Part shown: positions 11,613-22,760 of the stretch, piece by piece
Layout of the letters: every line of letters begins with the position of its first letter
Numbering within the stretch: position 1 is the first letter of the stretch
DNA from: Vanrija pseudolonga
Lineage: Eukaryota; Basidiomycota; Tremellomycetes; Trichosporonales; Trichosporonaceae
Length of the DNA: 64,000 nt
Assembly: GCF_020906515.1 (NCBI RefSeq)
Contig: NC_085852.1
Coordinates: 1,860,001 to 1,924,000, forward strand
Direction: 5' to 3'
Made by a program: the position numbers and the translations under genes
Notes under the pieces: generated by a model
The model's database searches: none
What the model was told of the DNA's origin: nothing
The model's input: only the letters and a program-made list of their open reading frames with translations

Positions 11613-12142
11613 GTCGAGCCAGGTGGTGCTGTTGCAACACGCCTCGTGTATATTTGTGTGAAGATGAAGTGTAATTACAATCAATCATGATGAGGTCAGT
11701 TGTTTATTGAGGAACGGATTTGTATCGTTACCCGTCCATTGGGCTTGGCGTAGGGCGTGGTTTCATCCAACATGGCTTGCCTCCGCCAGAGGGTAAGTAT
11801 TCCACTTCAGATAGGTTCATCTGTGACTCTCGGTACTGTATGTGACTGAGTACACGAGGCAAGCCTCTTCTTCGTCTTAGGCAACAGTCGGCAACTCATT
11901 TGAAACCCCCCTGCTCTAAAGAAACTGCGAAGAAGTGGCACTCTCGCCACTCTAGCGATCGCGCTAGCCAGGGGGCGGTTGCCCGTTCACTGAGGTGGAT
12001 GAAGCAGAAGGAAACGCTAGTTGAAGTTCTATCTGCGATGGCTACAAGCCCATGGGCCGCTCCATGCAGGCATGAGGCATAGCAGGCTGTGTCGGGGCCG
12101 ATGTCCATCGAGGGGATACTGGGGCAGCACGGACCCAGACGC
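11613..12142. other. Spacer between F-box-like copies 2 and 3
   Basis: The spacer holds the presumed promoter of copy 2 and the 3' flank of copy 3. I see no gene or clear repeat in it. Confidence 0.45.
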
Positions 12143-13209
12143 TCAGGTTTGTTCTGCGTCCTCGATCCACGTCAATCCTAAATTGAACCATGTCAGCGGG
12201 TCATGTGGTGAATCGAGTTGGCTCGAGTGCACCTACCACAAACCGTGCACGGAGGTGGGTTGTCTCCAATAATGGCCCTGTAATGTTCAGGTAGGCGACT
12301 GTTGGGCGCCGGCCCGTACTGTTGCAGTATAGAAATGGGCGGCTGTTTCAAAATGCCGACAACAACATCTCCCATTCGCCAGGAGAAACGGTCTTCGTAA
12401 TCGGTCTGCCGCACAAAGATCCGGAATGATTCCCATGCGCAAGGTAGGTTGCGAATTTGAAGTTTTGAGAGATCATCGCAGTGGATCGTTAGGTTTCGGG
12501 TCTTGTCGATTCGCGGCATGAAGTACAAGTATAAGTCGCGTGGTCTTGGTTGGTATTTGGATCGCCATGTGGAAAGGAAGACATCCATTCGTTGCAAGGA
12601 GTAACGTCCCCCGCGTATGCAGACATCGGTAAGATGATTGAACACTGCGAAATCGTAGGGGAGTGAACCGGGTTCATGGATGTAATCGGAGGGCAAGTTG
12701 TTGCCGTCGAGACACAGAGTCCGAACGTTCGGGAACAAGGGAACCTTTGCCTGTGAGACCATGTAGAGGTCGAAGCAATCCTTGGGAGGCGGGCAGAGGT
12801 GTAGATGCTCGATGAGGCTGAAGGCTCGCTTTGCCCGGTCGGTCAACGCGCCCTTTCGTGGCAATAAGCGCTCGATAAAACTCCCAATCGCCAGCCTGCG
12901 TCGATGACGAGGTGCAGTGCCTCCGACGAGGAGCTGAAGCAGCTGTTTGTCGTCGAGTCGAAGGTTGCGATACAGGCGAGGAGCAACGAGTTCCCACATT
13001 ATTCGAGACGTTCGAAGCAGTGCAGCGAGGGTGGGCTTGTCTGTGACTGGATCCACGTGCGAGATGATCATTTCGAGGAGCTCTATGGGAAGTTGCGGGC
13101 CATGGTTCGGTTGCTGGAGAGGAGACTCTGCATCTTGCGTTGTCCGTCGGCGTTTCCCGGCTGGAGGGACAGTCTTGGCTGGAGCGGAGCGTCGAGGCTT
13201 GCGTGGCAT
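12143..13209 (-). CDS. F-box-like protein, copy 3 (divergent, short C-terminus)
   Basis: Exons: 13209-12237 and 12177-12143, with a 59-nt intron in the shared position; 335 residues. The ATG at 13209 (MPRKPRRSAPAK) is preferred over one 52 codons upstream whose extra sequence looks non-coding. The N-terminus is basic (GKRRR). The F-box-like motif is LPIELLEMIISHVDPV followed by APRLYRNLRLDD. The KVPLFPNVRTLCLD, CIRGGRYSLQRMDV and GDNPPPCTVCG blocks are kept, but the sequence is clearly further from copies 1 and 2 than they are from each other. The last exon reads LTWIEDAEQT then stops, lacking the roughly 20-residue tail of copy 2. This copy looks intact. Its function is as uncertain as that of copy 2. 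Confidence 0.72.
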
Positions 13210-14031
13210 GTATGTAGTAGTGAAATATGAGGTAGGAATAAGGAATGGAGGAGGTTGACGAAGAGTGCACATGCAAGAGCACTGCTGTTGACCGGCGACT
13301 AATTGTGGGCAGTGGAGGCACGGTTTCATCATGTCATTGGCAACAAAGGTGAACCCCGCTTCCAAGTGGCACCTGAGTTTGATATACTTTATGATTACGT
13401 TCTGGGGAAATTGTCAAACCGGCCCACCTAGAGAGGAGTGGAGCGAGATGGCCGTGTCCCTTGGCGCGGGCCGCTACTACCCCAGTGGTCTAATATGGGC
13501 GAATCTTTCTTTGGGCTTGATTGCTCTCCTCCTGGTGCCAACGCAAGTGCCGGCCTGGCACCTGACACGGGTACCAGGGATAAAGTCATCACGCCGGCCC
13601 TATATCCACGCTCATTACGGCTTCGGTGAACTTGAACGGTGCCCGTGGCTGCGATCGCCATGGTCGAGCGACCATCTCGGCGTCTGACATGTGATTATGG
13701 ATGAAGCTGTGAGAGTTACGTAGAAGCAAGAAATGAAAGAGGAGATGAATGAGAAGAAATATCATAGACACTACTCGAACCCGGGTTCAATCAACTTGTT
13801 GAGTGATGCATACAGTATCAGGAGCCCATGTCGTGACTCAGAAGATCGTTCAATTTGAGTCGGCCAAAGTGCCACCTTGAGGGTGGAGGATCGGCATCAT
13901 AAGTTACGTAACCCCACGCTTTCCGGCTCTTCGGCTCTAACCTTCAACTAAGGTCACCCGAGACGATCAATCAACGACTACATCGACGACACAATCACAC
14001 TTGTTCCAACTTTTTCTCCTCGACAATAACT
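13210..14031. promoter_or_regulatory. Divergent promoter region: F-box-like copy 3 / MPP-alpha
   Basis: This 822-bp region separates two genes that start outward. I see no conserved ORF, RNA gene or strong repeat. A sequence resembling a T-arm near 13781-13795 does not extend into a tRNA. Confidence 0.45.
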
Positions 14032-15764
14032 ATGCGCCTACCATTGTCGACGTCCTCGGGCGCATTGTTGCGCAGCGCCGTGCGCAAGCCCCTTTCCCCA
14101 TTGTTGCGCCGGGCGTCGTCCGCAGCTGTGCGTCGCGTCGTGTGCCGCCAGGTCGATTTTGCCGCTGACTCCTCCAGCTCCCAGCTGCGTCCCAGGTGAC
14201 GACGCTGCCGAACAAGGTGCGCGTCGCGACCGAGTCGACGCCGGGCCACTTTCACGCCGTGGGCGTGTATGTCGACGCGGGGAGCAGGTTCGAGAGCCAC
14301 CGGACGAGCGGCGTGTCGCACCTGTTGGATCGGCTCGCGTTCAAGGTGGGTTGCCGGCCGGAGCTTAGCTAACGCTCAGTCGACCGACAAGCACAGTGAC
14401 GAGGAGATGACCCGGTTGATCGACCAGCTCGGGTCGCAGATCTCGTGCTCGTCGTCGCGCGAGACGATAATGTACCAGTCGACGGTTTTCCCGCAGTCGC
14501 TCCCGCTGGCGATGGAGCTGCTTTCGTCGACAGTACTTCACCCGCTGCTGCTGCCCGAGGAGCTTGAGGCGCAGAAGGCCGCGGCGGCGTACGAGATTCG
14601 CGAAATCTGGGCCAAGCCAGAGCTCATCTTGCCTGAGATCCTCCACACCGTCGCGTTCAAGGACAACACGCTCGGCATGCCGCTGCTGTGCCCCGAGTCG
14701 CAGCTTGACGTTCTTGGCGAGAAGGAGATTCGCCAGTTCATGCGCGACTGGTACCGTCCTGAGCGGTTGGTCATTGCCGGTGTCGGCATGGAGCACCAGG
14801 AGCTGGTCGAGCTCGCCGACAAGTTCTTTGGCTCGGCGGGTGCCAAGGCGTCGCTGGATGTCCCCCCGTCGTCGCTCCGCCCTGGTGTGTCGCCCCAGCC
14901 TGCCGGCACCAAGAGCTTTGCGACGGTTTCTGACGCCCCGACGGACGTCTCGGACGACTACGCGAGATTGGCGGCCGCGCGTGCGGTGTACACTGGCGGC
15001 GAGGAGTACATTCTCAAGCCGGAAGAGGAGTTTGTGCACCTCTACATTGGGTTCGAGGGCCTTGGCGTGCACGACCCTGATATCGTGAGTTGCCCCACTG
15101 CGGTCTGTGCTGACTCTTTCAGTACGCCCTCGCCACCCTGCAGACATTGCTTGGTGGAGGTGGTTCGTTCTCGGCCGGTGGCCCAGGCAAGGGCATGTAC
15201 ACGCGGTTGTACACCAATGTTCTGAACCGGTACCACGCGGTCGACTACTGTGCTGGCTTCCACCACTGCTACGCCGACTCGGGCCTGTTCGGCATCGCCA
15301 TGTCGGTCTACCCGCAGTTTGCGGGCAGCGCGGCGAACGTGATTGCGCACCAGCTCGACACCCTCACGCGGCCGCAGAAGGGCGGCATTACCGCGATCGA
15401 GCTGAGCCGCGCGAAGAACATGCTCAAGAGTCAGCTTGTCATGGCGCTCGAGTCGAGGCTGACGGCTGTTGAGGGTGGGTGAAGAAGTGCTCGTGCGAAG
15501 CTGACGCCAGACCTCGGCCGCCAGACCCAGATCCACGGCAAGAAGGTGCCAGTAGAGGAGATGTGCACCAAGATTGACGCATTGACGCTCGACGACCTGC
15601 ACCGCACTGCGACGCGTGTGCTGCGCCCGTCTTCGCGCACCGCGCAGATCAACTATGGGCTGGGGTCGGGCGAGCCGACCATTGTGGGGCAGGGACAGGT
15701 CGATGCGCTCGGCGATGTGCGGGCGACGCTCAAGGCGTGGGGACTGGGCCGGCAGCCGTACTAG
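14032..15764 (+). CDS. MAS2: Mitochondrial processing peptidase alpha subunit
   Basis: Exons: 14032-14127, 14178-14345, 14380-15084, 15123-15474, 15511-15764; 524 residues. The N-terminus is Arg/Ser-rich with no acidic residues ([19 protein letters not shown]), a typical matrix presequence. The M16-family body starts at [13 protein letters not shown]. The helix that carries the HxxEH zinc site in the beta subunit reads [14 protein letters not shown] here, as expected for the non-catalytic alpha subunit. The glycine-rich loop that guides presequences to the active site is clear ([20 protein letters not shown]). MPP-alpha pairs with MPP-beta in the matrix to remove targeting presequences. The donor of the first intron is the least certain; GTGCGT at 14128 gives a smooth RASSAALPAASQV join. 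Introns are 34-50 nt. Confidence 0.93.
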
Positions 15765-16870
15765 GCGTGCGGCAGTCCTAGACCGCGCAGCGTAGAGGAG
15801 CCATTGTTGTGTTAGTAGCCACATGCACTGTTCGACAACGAGGCGGCGAGCAAGGTCGGTGTGGTGACCGAGACCTGTGGTGGCCACCCAGAATAGCGAC
15901 CAGATCCGACCAGCCCCGCCACCAACGGGGCACTATACCGGCCCTTCCTCCTCGTCATCGTCGATCGTCTCCACTGCACCACGGTTCGTTGCATCACCGT
16001 TCGTGGTGCAGTGGAGCAAGTGATCTGCAAAGCTGACGTCAAGTGCAGCGCGCTGACAGAGCGGGGCTAGCGAAGAGACCGACTCTGGCCCATGTTGCCG
16101 ATGCTGCATCGAGCTAGCGCGCAGGCGAGACGGCGGGAAGTCGCGACATTCCACTTCGAGCACGAGTGGGCGTGAACACGTTGCAGCGAGCAGCAGCACA
16201 TCGAGCACGTTCTGTCTCTCTCTGCCAGGTGCTGGCGACGACGTTCCCACTGCATCCTGTTAACATCCATGCACCTCGTGCAGCCCCGCAGCAGCCCGCT
16301 CACCTCGCCAAGGAGCTTGGCCCGAGGACCTGTGGGGCGGCGGGGGTATAGTGGGCCGGCCAGAGTGGATGTTGACGTCGCCAGCCCAGCCGCGGCATGT
16401 GCCGAGACATTTTGCCGCCCCCCCGCAAAGTCACACCACTGGGCCCCCGCCCACCTGCTTGCCAGAGTCACAGCCACCACCCACTGCCGCATGCCACCCA
16501 CCTCGCCTAAGATATACCAAATGCTTGTCTCCAGATGCCAAATGCACCGCGTTGCCCAACACTGCTCCCTCTTCAGCACTGTTACTCACCTGCACACCTG
16601 CCTGCCCTCTGCGCACCGACGTGCGCGTAGCACACCGACGTTGGCGACGACGACCGAGTCGACGACAACGAGTCCGGGCCTGGCCGACACGCCCGACGAG
16701 CCCACCGAGCCCAGCCGAAACAAATACACACACACACGCGCCGTGTTCCGCGTCAAGCGGCGATCACAGCACCGCACACCGCACACAGTCAGCCAGCTGC
16801 AGCCCCACTGCACCGACCATTGTAGATAAAGCGACATCAGACGACAAGATACCCCCCCGCCCCCGCCACC
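15765..16870. other. Intergenic region
   Basis: No ORF here has family-like content or coding-type codon use on either strand. Near the 3' end is an AC-rich stretch and a C-rich run just before the next ATG. It presumably holds the MPP-alpha 3' UTR and the promoter of the small His-rich gene. Confidence 0.45.
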
Positions 16871-17213
16871 ATGCACCCCTCGCACACGCTCGTCCCGCGC
16901 GTCGTCAACCTCCTCGCGCGGGCCACTGGCGCGCGGCCAAAGGCATTGCTTGGCGCGCCGAAACTCCTCGTCGAGGTGAGGGCCGCTGCGCACACCGTAC
17001 CCGTGTCACACTGCATCACTGACCCGTGTTTAGCACGTCGAAACCCACTCGCCTACCCCTGCGCCGTCGCGCCGCACGCCGTTGCGCCAGGCATATTTCG
17101 GCGCTTCAGCATGTGCCGAAGAACACCACCATCATCACCACCATCATCATCACAACCGCCGCCGCCTGCCGGCGCCCATGATTGCGTGGAACGACCACCT
17201 GCGCATGGTGTAG
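16871..17213 (+). CDS. Small His10-tract protein
   Basis: Exons: 16871-16975 and 17034-17213, with a 58-nt intron (GTGAGG...TTTAG); 94 residues. Support: a CCACC-ATG start, an intron ending in a CTGAC-like branch region, an open frame on both sides of the phase-0 junction, and GC-rich third positions. The N-terminal third is basic and aliphatic with no acidic residues before the LLVE at positions 32-35 (VVNLLARATGARPKALLGAP), so it could be a mitochondrial presequence or amphipathic helix. The second exon has a Pro/Arg stretch, then ten consecutive histidines (mixed CAC/CAT codons) followed by NRRRLPAPMIAWNDHLRMV. I do not recognise the family. Metal binding is suggested by the tract but not shown. 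It could also be a non-conserved frame. Confidence 0.5.
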
Positions 17214-17431
17214 CGCGGCGGGCGATTGCTCGCCTAGATGTTTGCTCCACCCCACCTCTCACCCTGTTGTCTAGTAGTGTATAGTCGTGTTACATGATAC
17301 ATTGTTGTCTCGGTCTGGCCACATGCCATTGGTTGTGCTGCTACCCTCTGGCGCGGCATGCCATCGGTTGTGTTGTTGCTACCTCCTGCGACGGCGTGCA
17401 AGCCATCGCCTCGCTCGCGCCAACGCCTCGC

Positions 17432-18114
17432 CTAGTAGTCATCGTAGTCGTCGTCGTAGTCGTCAAACATGCCCTTGCCGCCCTCGCCGGTGCCTCCCTC
17501 GCCGCTAGCGTCGCGCTTCCACGTTCCAATGGCGGGAAGCGTACCAGGGGCTGGCACGTCCTCCTTCTTCGCCTCGGCGACCTTGGCAGCGGCAGACTTT
17601 CGTCGTGGCGTTGCGGCCGCCGCAGAGCCGTCCGCCGTCGACGCCTTGCGCTTGGCCGGGCCAGCCTTCTCTCCAGGGTCGGGCACGCCCTCGACGAGCT
17701 CGCGAAGGAAGTCGAACTGGTCCGACTTGTCGATCATTGCCTTGCTGTCGTGTCAGCGGGGTTGTGAAGTAGACGTATACGTACAGATGGTACGGCACCA
17801 TCTTGCGCGAGCCGCGCTCGCGCGTCTCCTTGGCCGTTTCGTCTATCAACAGCTGAAGGAAGCACTCGAGGGATTTGGCTGGCATCAGCAGAAGTAAGAG
17901 ACCGTACGCACAGATCATGACCGGTGTAGCCGATGCCAGCTTGCCGACTTCCTCGTCCATCTGCATAATCTTCTTTATCCGCGCCTGGGGTCAGCGTGGT
18001 CGGGGCGGCTGCAGCTTACCACGGGGAACTGCGATGTGTTAGCAGTAGCACACGTCGACGGACCACCATACTCACCCGCGACGTCTTTGACCTCTTTGAC
18101 AGTTTTGGTGGCAT
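17432..18114 (-). CDS. BUR6: NC2-alpha (DRAP1/Bur6) histone-fold repressor
   Basis: Exons in order: 18114-18076, 18028-18020, 17984-17912, 17878-17785, 17744-17432; 175 residues. The 9-nt second exon encodes only Phe-Pro-Val, restoring FPVARIKKIMQMDEEVGK, the start of the histone fold. The fold continues VMISKSLECFLQLLIDETAK, then KMVPYHLKAMIDKSDQFDFL, matching DRAP1 closely. NC2-alpha pairs with NC2-beta, grips TBP on promoter DNA, and represses or redirects transcription. The C-terminus is Ala/Lys-rich and ends in the acidic-aromatic run FDDYDDDYDDY. The CDS ends 219 bp from the stop codon of the convergent His-rich gene, and its promoter is shared with farnesyl diphosphate synthase. Confidence 0.92.
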
Positions 18115-18552
18115 GTTGTTGGTGTAATGTTGTGGAAGGAAAGTCGAGAACAGGTGTTTGGCAGCTCTGCTTTTGTAGCTTGCGTCGATCGGATGTGGAT
18201 GGTGGCGTTCCAAGTCACGTGGTCGCGGCGGCGGCTTCGATAACAAACAAGGGGTAATTTGATGGAAGTGATGATTAGGAGTAAGATCGTAATGGTTTAG
18301 CCTAATGCCAGGGAGCCACTTTGTTCCGCCCCCCGGGATAAGCCCCGACGCGTCGCTGGCTGGTCCAGAGCGTGGCGCCGGCGCTCCGATCGAACCACCA
18401 CCACCCTGTTTTTGGCAGGCAGCGCGGCGCGGCGCTGGGCGCTGGAGCACGCAGCGTCGTCCCATCGCGAGCACAAGGCCAAGGATATCGCCCAGGACCC
18501 CTTTGTTGTTGCTCCATCATCTCCTCTGTCCACACCACCACCACTTTCCATC
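18115..18552. promoter_or_regulatory. Divergent promoter: NC2-alpha / farnesyl diphosphate synthase
   Basis: 438 bp lie between outward-facing start codons. I see no ORF of interest and no confident TATA element. The part next to ERG20 contains CCACC and CT-rich stretches typical of a fungal leader. Confidence 0.5.
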
Positions 18553-19772
18553 ATGTCAGACAAGGCAGCCAAGCGCGCGCGTTTCGAGGGCGTCTTTGAC
18601 AAGATTGCCGACGAGCTCATCGACTACCTCAAGCAGAATGGCATGCCGGAGGAGGCGGTTGCGTGGTACAAGGCCGTAAGTCGGGCTGATGCTGCTGCTG
18701 CTGCTGTGATGGCATGCTGACGACACCCAGAACCTCTACCACAACGTCCCTGGCGGCAAGCTGAACCGCGGCCTGTCGGTCGTCGACACGCTCGAGATTC
18801 TGAAGGGCAAGGCGCTCACCGACGACGAGTACTTCAACGCGGCCCTCCTCGGCTGGTGTGTCGAGCTGGTAAGTGCAAGGCATGGCGCCGGGCTAACTCT
18901 CCCAGCTCCAGGGCTTCTTCCTCGTCTCGGACGACCTGATGGACGCTTCCATCACCCGCCGCGGCCAGCCATGCTGGTACCGCATGCCCGGTGTCGGCAC
19001 CATCGCCATCAACGACTCGTTCATGCTCGAGGCGGCCATTTACTACCTGTTGAAGAAGCACTTCCGCCAGGAGAGCTACTACATTGACCTGGTCGAGCTG
19101 TTCCTCGAGGTAAGCGTAGCTCAGCAGCGGCGCTGACGCCCAGACCACCTTCCAGACCGAGCTTGGCCAGCTCATTGACCTTATCACTGCGCCTGAAGAC
19201 AATGTCGACCTGAGCAAGTTCTCGCTCCAGAAGTAAGTGGCCCCGTCCTCCACACTGCTGACGCCGACCACAGGCACCACCTCATCGTCGTCTACAAGAC
19301 CGCCTTCTACTCGTTCTACCTCCCCGTCGCGCTCGCGTTCCGCGTCGCCGGCGTCAAGGACGAGGCCGCCTACAAGGCCGCCCTCGACATCCTCATCCCC
19401 ATGGGCGAGTACTTCCAGGTCCAGGACGACTACCTTGACGCGTACGCGCCTCCCGAGGTTCTCGGCAAGATTGGCACGGATATCCTGGACAACAAGTGCT
19501 CGTGGAACATCAACACGGCGCTCAAGTTCGCCACGCCCGAGCAGCGCCAGATCCTCGACGACAACTACGGCAAGAAGGACTCGGTCGCCGAGGCCCGCGT
19601 CAAGGAGCTCTACTCGCAGGCGCCCATCTCCATCCCTGAGCGCTTCGAGAAGTACGAAAAGGAGAGCCACGACAAGCTCACCGCGTTGATCGCCCAGGTC
19701 GACGAGTCGACCGGCGTCCGCAAGGAGGTCTTCACCTCGTTCCTGGAGAAGGTCTACAAGCGCCAGAAGTAG
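18553..19772 (+). CDS. ERG20: Farnesyl diphosphate synthase
   Basis: Exons: 18553-18675, 18731-18868, 18906-19109, 19144-19232, 19274-19772; 350 residues, the usual length. The first Asp-rich motif is [20 protein letters not shown], and the second is [10 protein letters not shown] preceded by MGEYF. The K(T/N) segment [14 protein letters not shown] and the typical C-terminal KVYKRQK are present. The enzyme condenses IPP with DMAPP and then GPP to make farnesyl diphosphate, the branch point to sterols, dolichol, ubiquinone side chains and protein prenylation. It is cytosolic in fungi. The start [15 protein letters not shown] follows a CT/CA-rich leader. It converges on the sirtuin gene with 96 bp between stops. 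Confidence 0.96.
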
Positions 19773-19868
19773 ACTGCTAGACATTGCATATGCAACTGCA
19801 TAATCGGATAGGCGTTACATGACGTGATGTGTAGGTGGTACAAACAAATGAGTATGTCTATGGGGGCC

Positions 19869-21612
19869 CTACAAGACTGTAGCCCAGAATTTGGAGGCCG
19901 GTTGTGGGCCGGCGTGGTTTGCGAAGGGGTCGGTTGGGTAGAGGGGAAGTGTGGTGGTGACGGGAGAGAAGGAGTTGGCAGGTGGGGGAGGAGTGAGGGT
20001 CGAGTCGCGGGACGACGTGCGCGACGAGTCGGAGGACAGGGACTTTGGCTCTGGCGTCGGTGACACCGCTCGCTCCCTCTTGGCCTTGGGCTCGGGGGAT
20101 GGTGACGACTCGCGTAGGTTTGACGCTGGGCGGGCACGCGGCGGGGTAGCACCAGGAGTGAGGGGCAGCACTGGCTTCTTCGACTTCTTTGTCGGTGTCG
20201 TCTCGATGTCCACAAACACGTTGTCGGCTTTGCGCTTGCGTGGCTTGCTCGGCGTCGACGAGTTGGGCGTGGGGGGAAGGTCGCCCGACTCGACACGCTT
20301 GCGCGGGGTTGGCTTGCGCGGCGTGATCGGAAGCGGCGGGGCAAACTTGTCGTCTGCGACCAGGTCGGCAAACTGCTGAATGTCGCCCTTGCACCAGACG
20401 TCGAAGACATCGCCCCATGATCCTGGAGCCGTTGGCGGCTCGTTGTTGAGGTAGATTGTCCTCACGGGGACCGACTTGCCGTCGGATACGGACGAGTCGG
20501 GGCGCGTCGCGAGCATCTCAGACATTTCCTTGATCATCTTCTTGACGCCTTTGATGGCCAGCGAGGTGCCGGCGACGATGAGCAGGTCGGCCTGGCCTTC
20601 TCGCTCACCGCGCCGGCCGGTGCCCTTGAGGTCGCGTACTGTGACCGCGCCGATACCCTCGCCGTCCGGGTGGTGCTCGCTGTACAGGACGACGCTGGCT
20701 CGTAGCGCTCCAACAGGCCGCGACCGCTCATTCAAAGCCGAACGTATTGACGACGCGAGCTCGCATTCCGGACAGGGGATGGCGTGTGGTGGTAATGGCA
20801 TGCACTTCTCTATTGGCACCTGTGCGGAACACAGGCTGCAGTGCATGTGGGTCAGGATGCCGTGGAGCGGGATGCAGCGCGGCGCGGGTGGGTGGGATGG
20901 CGGTCCGGGGTTGAGCGCGGCGCTAATGTCTCCAAGAGCCGATCCGGAAGAAGAAACCTCTCCGTCTGGTGTCTGCTGGCCCGATGTTGCGGCAGACAAG
21001 GATGCTGCGCGACCCTTGCCCTTTGCGACGCGTCGTGCAGGGGTGGAAACAGACGGGACGCCGGTAGGCAGCCCGGCGCGCTCTTCCAACCCATCAATGT
21101 TCTGCGTGTAGCACCTCAACAAGCGCCCGTCGTCGTTCAGCGACGCCAAGAGGTTGTGAAAGTGTGTTGGCGAGGCTTTGGATGCCTTGTCGTACAGCTC
21201 TGTCAAGAGCGCGTGGTGCTTGGCAAGGAGCGCGGGTGTCTAGGGGGTTAGACGCGTCCGCAGTCCGAAAGCTCACCTTGGTGCTCTTGAAGTCGAAGAG
21301 GTCCTTGACGTTATGTCCCTTGGATCCAGAGAACAGGCCGCTAGCACCGCGAAAGTCGGGGATGGATGCAGCCGTAGAGATACCGGCGCCTGGGGGGTGT
21401 TAGTCGGGCGCGCCGTTTGGCGTGAGAGGAAACCTACCGGCGACGACGACGATTCGGCGTGCGTTGCGTACTCGGCGGATGACGGTCTCGAGGTCTGGCT
21501 CATCCTCCGCACCAGAAGCCTGCTGGGCAAACGAGCTGTCTAGTGACTTCTTGGTGGACGCGACGCGTGACGGCCCCGCCTCCGGCTGGATGGGGATTAG
21601 GATTGTGGACAT
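19869..21612 (-). CDS. Sirtuin, NAD-dependent deacetylase (Hst3/Hst4-like)
   Basis: Exons: 21612-21438, 21389-21277, 21239-19869; 552 residues. The NAD-binding motif GAGISTAASIPDFRGASGLF is split by the first intron. CYTQNIDGLEERAGL follows, then the catalytic His in CIPLHGILTH and the zinc-binding pairs CSLC and CPEC. The NAD-pocket strand is LLIVAGTSLAIKGVKK. About 65 low-complexity residues are inserted between the QNID motif and the catalytic His. The C-terminal roughly 170 residues are Ser/Pro/Lys-rich with nuclear-localisation-like clusters (TPRKPTPRKRV, KPRKRKADN). Sirtuins remove acyl groups from lysines using NAD. The insert and long tail suggest the Hst3/Hst4 group, which acts on histone H3 K56, but that assignment is tentative. 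Confidence 0.88.
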
Positions 21613-21680
21613 AGTCGGTTGCGCGGGTCGGTGGGCATGGAGCGAGAGGAAAGAAGGGAAGTCAAGTTATTGCCGGGTGT

Positions 21681-21694
21681 GCATGTATATATGC
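21681..21694 (-). promoter_or_regulatory. TATA-like palindrome upstream of sirtuin
   Basis: GCATGTATATATGC lies about 70 bp upstream of the sirtuin ATG. Position and sequence fit a TATA element, but this is not tested. Confidence 0.35.
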
Positions 21695-22641
21695 GAGCGG
21701 TGTTGTGCCGTTGCGTCGCGTTGTATTGTGATCTCAAATGTCAAGAAGGAAGGGGGGATGTGGATGCAAGAGACGTTGCCTTGTGCATTGGCAGTCTCTT
21801 GTGGAGGGACAGTGGTCGCCGAGATGGGCAAGTAAGGGGCAGACTGGGGCGGGTTGTGCGGTTGCGAGCCATCCAGGGCCCACCCAAAGTGAGACAGTGG
21901 CAAGTGGCACTGGTACACCTGGGTGAGCCGCTCAGTGTGGCAACCGGGTTAAACGCGTCCCCCAGATAAGCCCTTCAGGTTTCCCTTACAATCCACTCTT
22001 GTGGGTGCATTTCCCGGCCAAAGCATCAAGGGGTAACAAGGGGTAAAAGCAAGGGGAAGAGCCACCAGTTATCAACGGGACCAAAAGCCCACATCAATGC
22101 ACCACACGGAGACTGATGCATCTCCACCACATGCCACAATGCAAACTCCGGGCATGACGCGTTGTTTAGACTCTTCCTTTGACCTTTCTCGACGGGCGGC
22201 CTGTGCAACGACAAGGCATTCCTTTAGCGCACAGACGGTATGGCAACGACTGGAGGGACGCGTCGGATCAGAGTGATCAAGCTTCCATCACTTCCTGTTG
22301 CTTGATTACAATGTGAGACAATAGCCGATGATGGTACCAAGTGGCACACTGTACACAAAATCTTCAGCGCTTGTGGCAGGCAGGTAGGTAGTGCTCGCAC
22401 CTAACCCCACGGCTATCGGTGACTCGGTGCTCGCCCTCGCCACCCCCGATTGATTAAAAGGGATTCTTGCACGCCAAAAGGTAAACAAGCCAGGGACTAT
22501 CAGAGCCTGGGCAGACGCACAAGAGAGTGCGAGTGGGTAGAAGAGCAGAAGCGCGCGTCACTGGCCACTGGACGGGATCAAATTTTTCGAGGATTTTTTA
22601 CTCGGTGGTGACAGTCCTCTGGCCAGACTCGAGGCGTCACT

Positions 22642-22642
<1 letters not shown>

Positions 22643-22680
<38 letters not shown>
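22643..22680 (+). repeat. (GCCA)n tetranucleotide repeat, 9.5 copies
   Basis: A perfect GCCA array lies about 330 bp upstream of the URA2 start codon. It is simple-sequence DNA that may vary in length between strains. Confidence 0.9.
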
Positions 22681-22682
<2 letters not shown>

Positions 22683-22760
22683 CGCGCGCCGCCATACACC
22701 CCTACACACCTAACATCTCTTCTCTTCCTTCTTCTCTTCTCCTCTCTCTCTCTTTTCTGC

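Noticed and set aside
10646-11684. Upstream ATG at 11684 for F-box-like copy 2
   Set aside because: The extra 24 residues are unlike the paralogues; the ATG at 11612 aligns with their starts.
13775-13800. T-arm-like CCCGGGTTC on either strand
   Set aside because: Neighbouring bases do not form the acceptor, D or anticodon stems.
16067-16579. Minus-strand frame of 170 codons between MPP-alpha and the His-rich gene
   Set aside because: Cys/Trp-rich composition, poor codon bias and no conserved motif.
22643-22680. CRISPR-like or telomere-like array
   Set aside because: It is a plain GCCA tetranucleotide repeat without spacers or telomeric unit.
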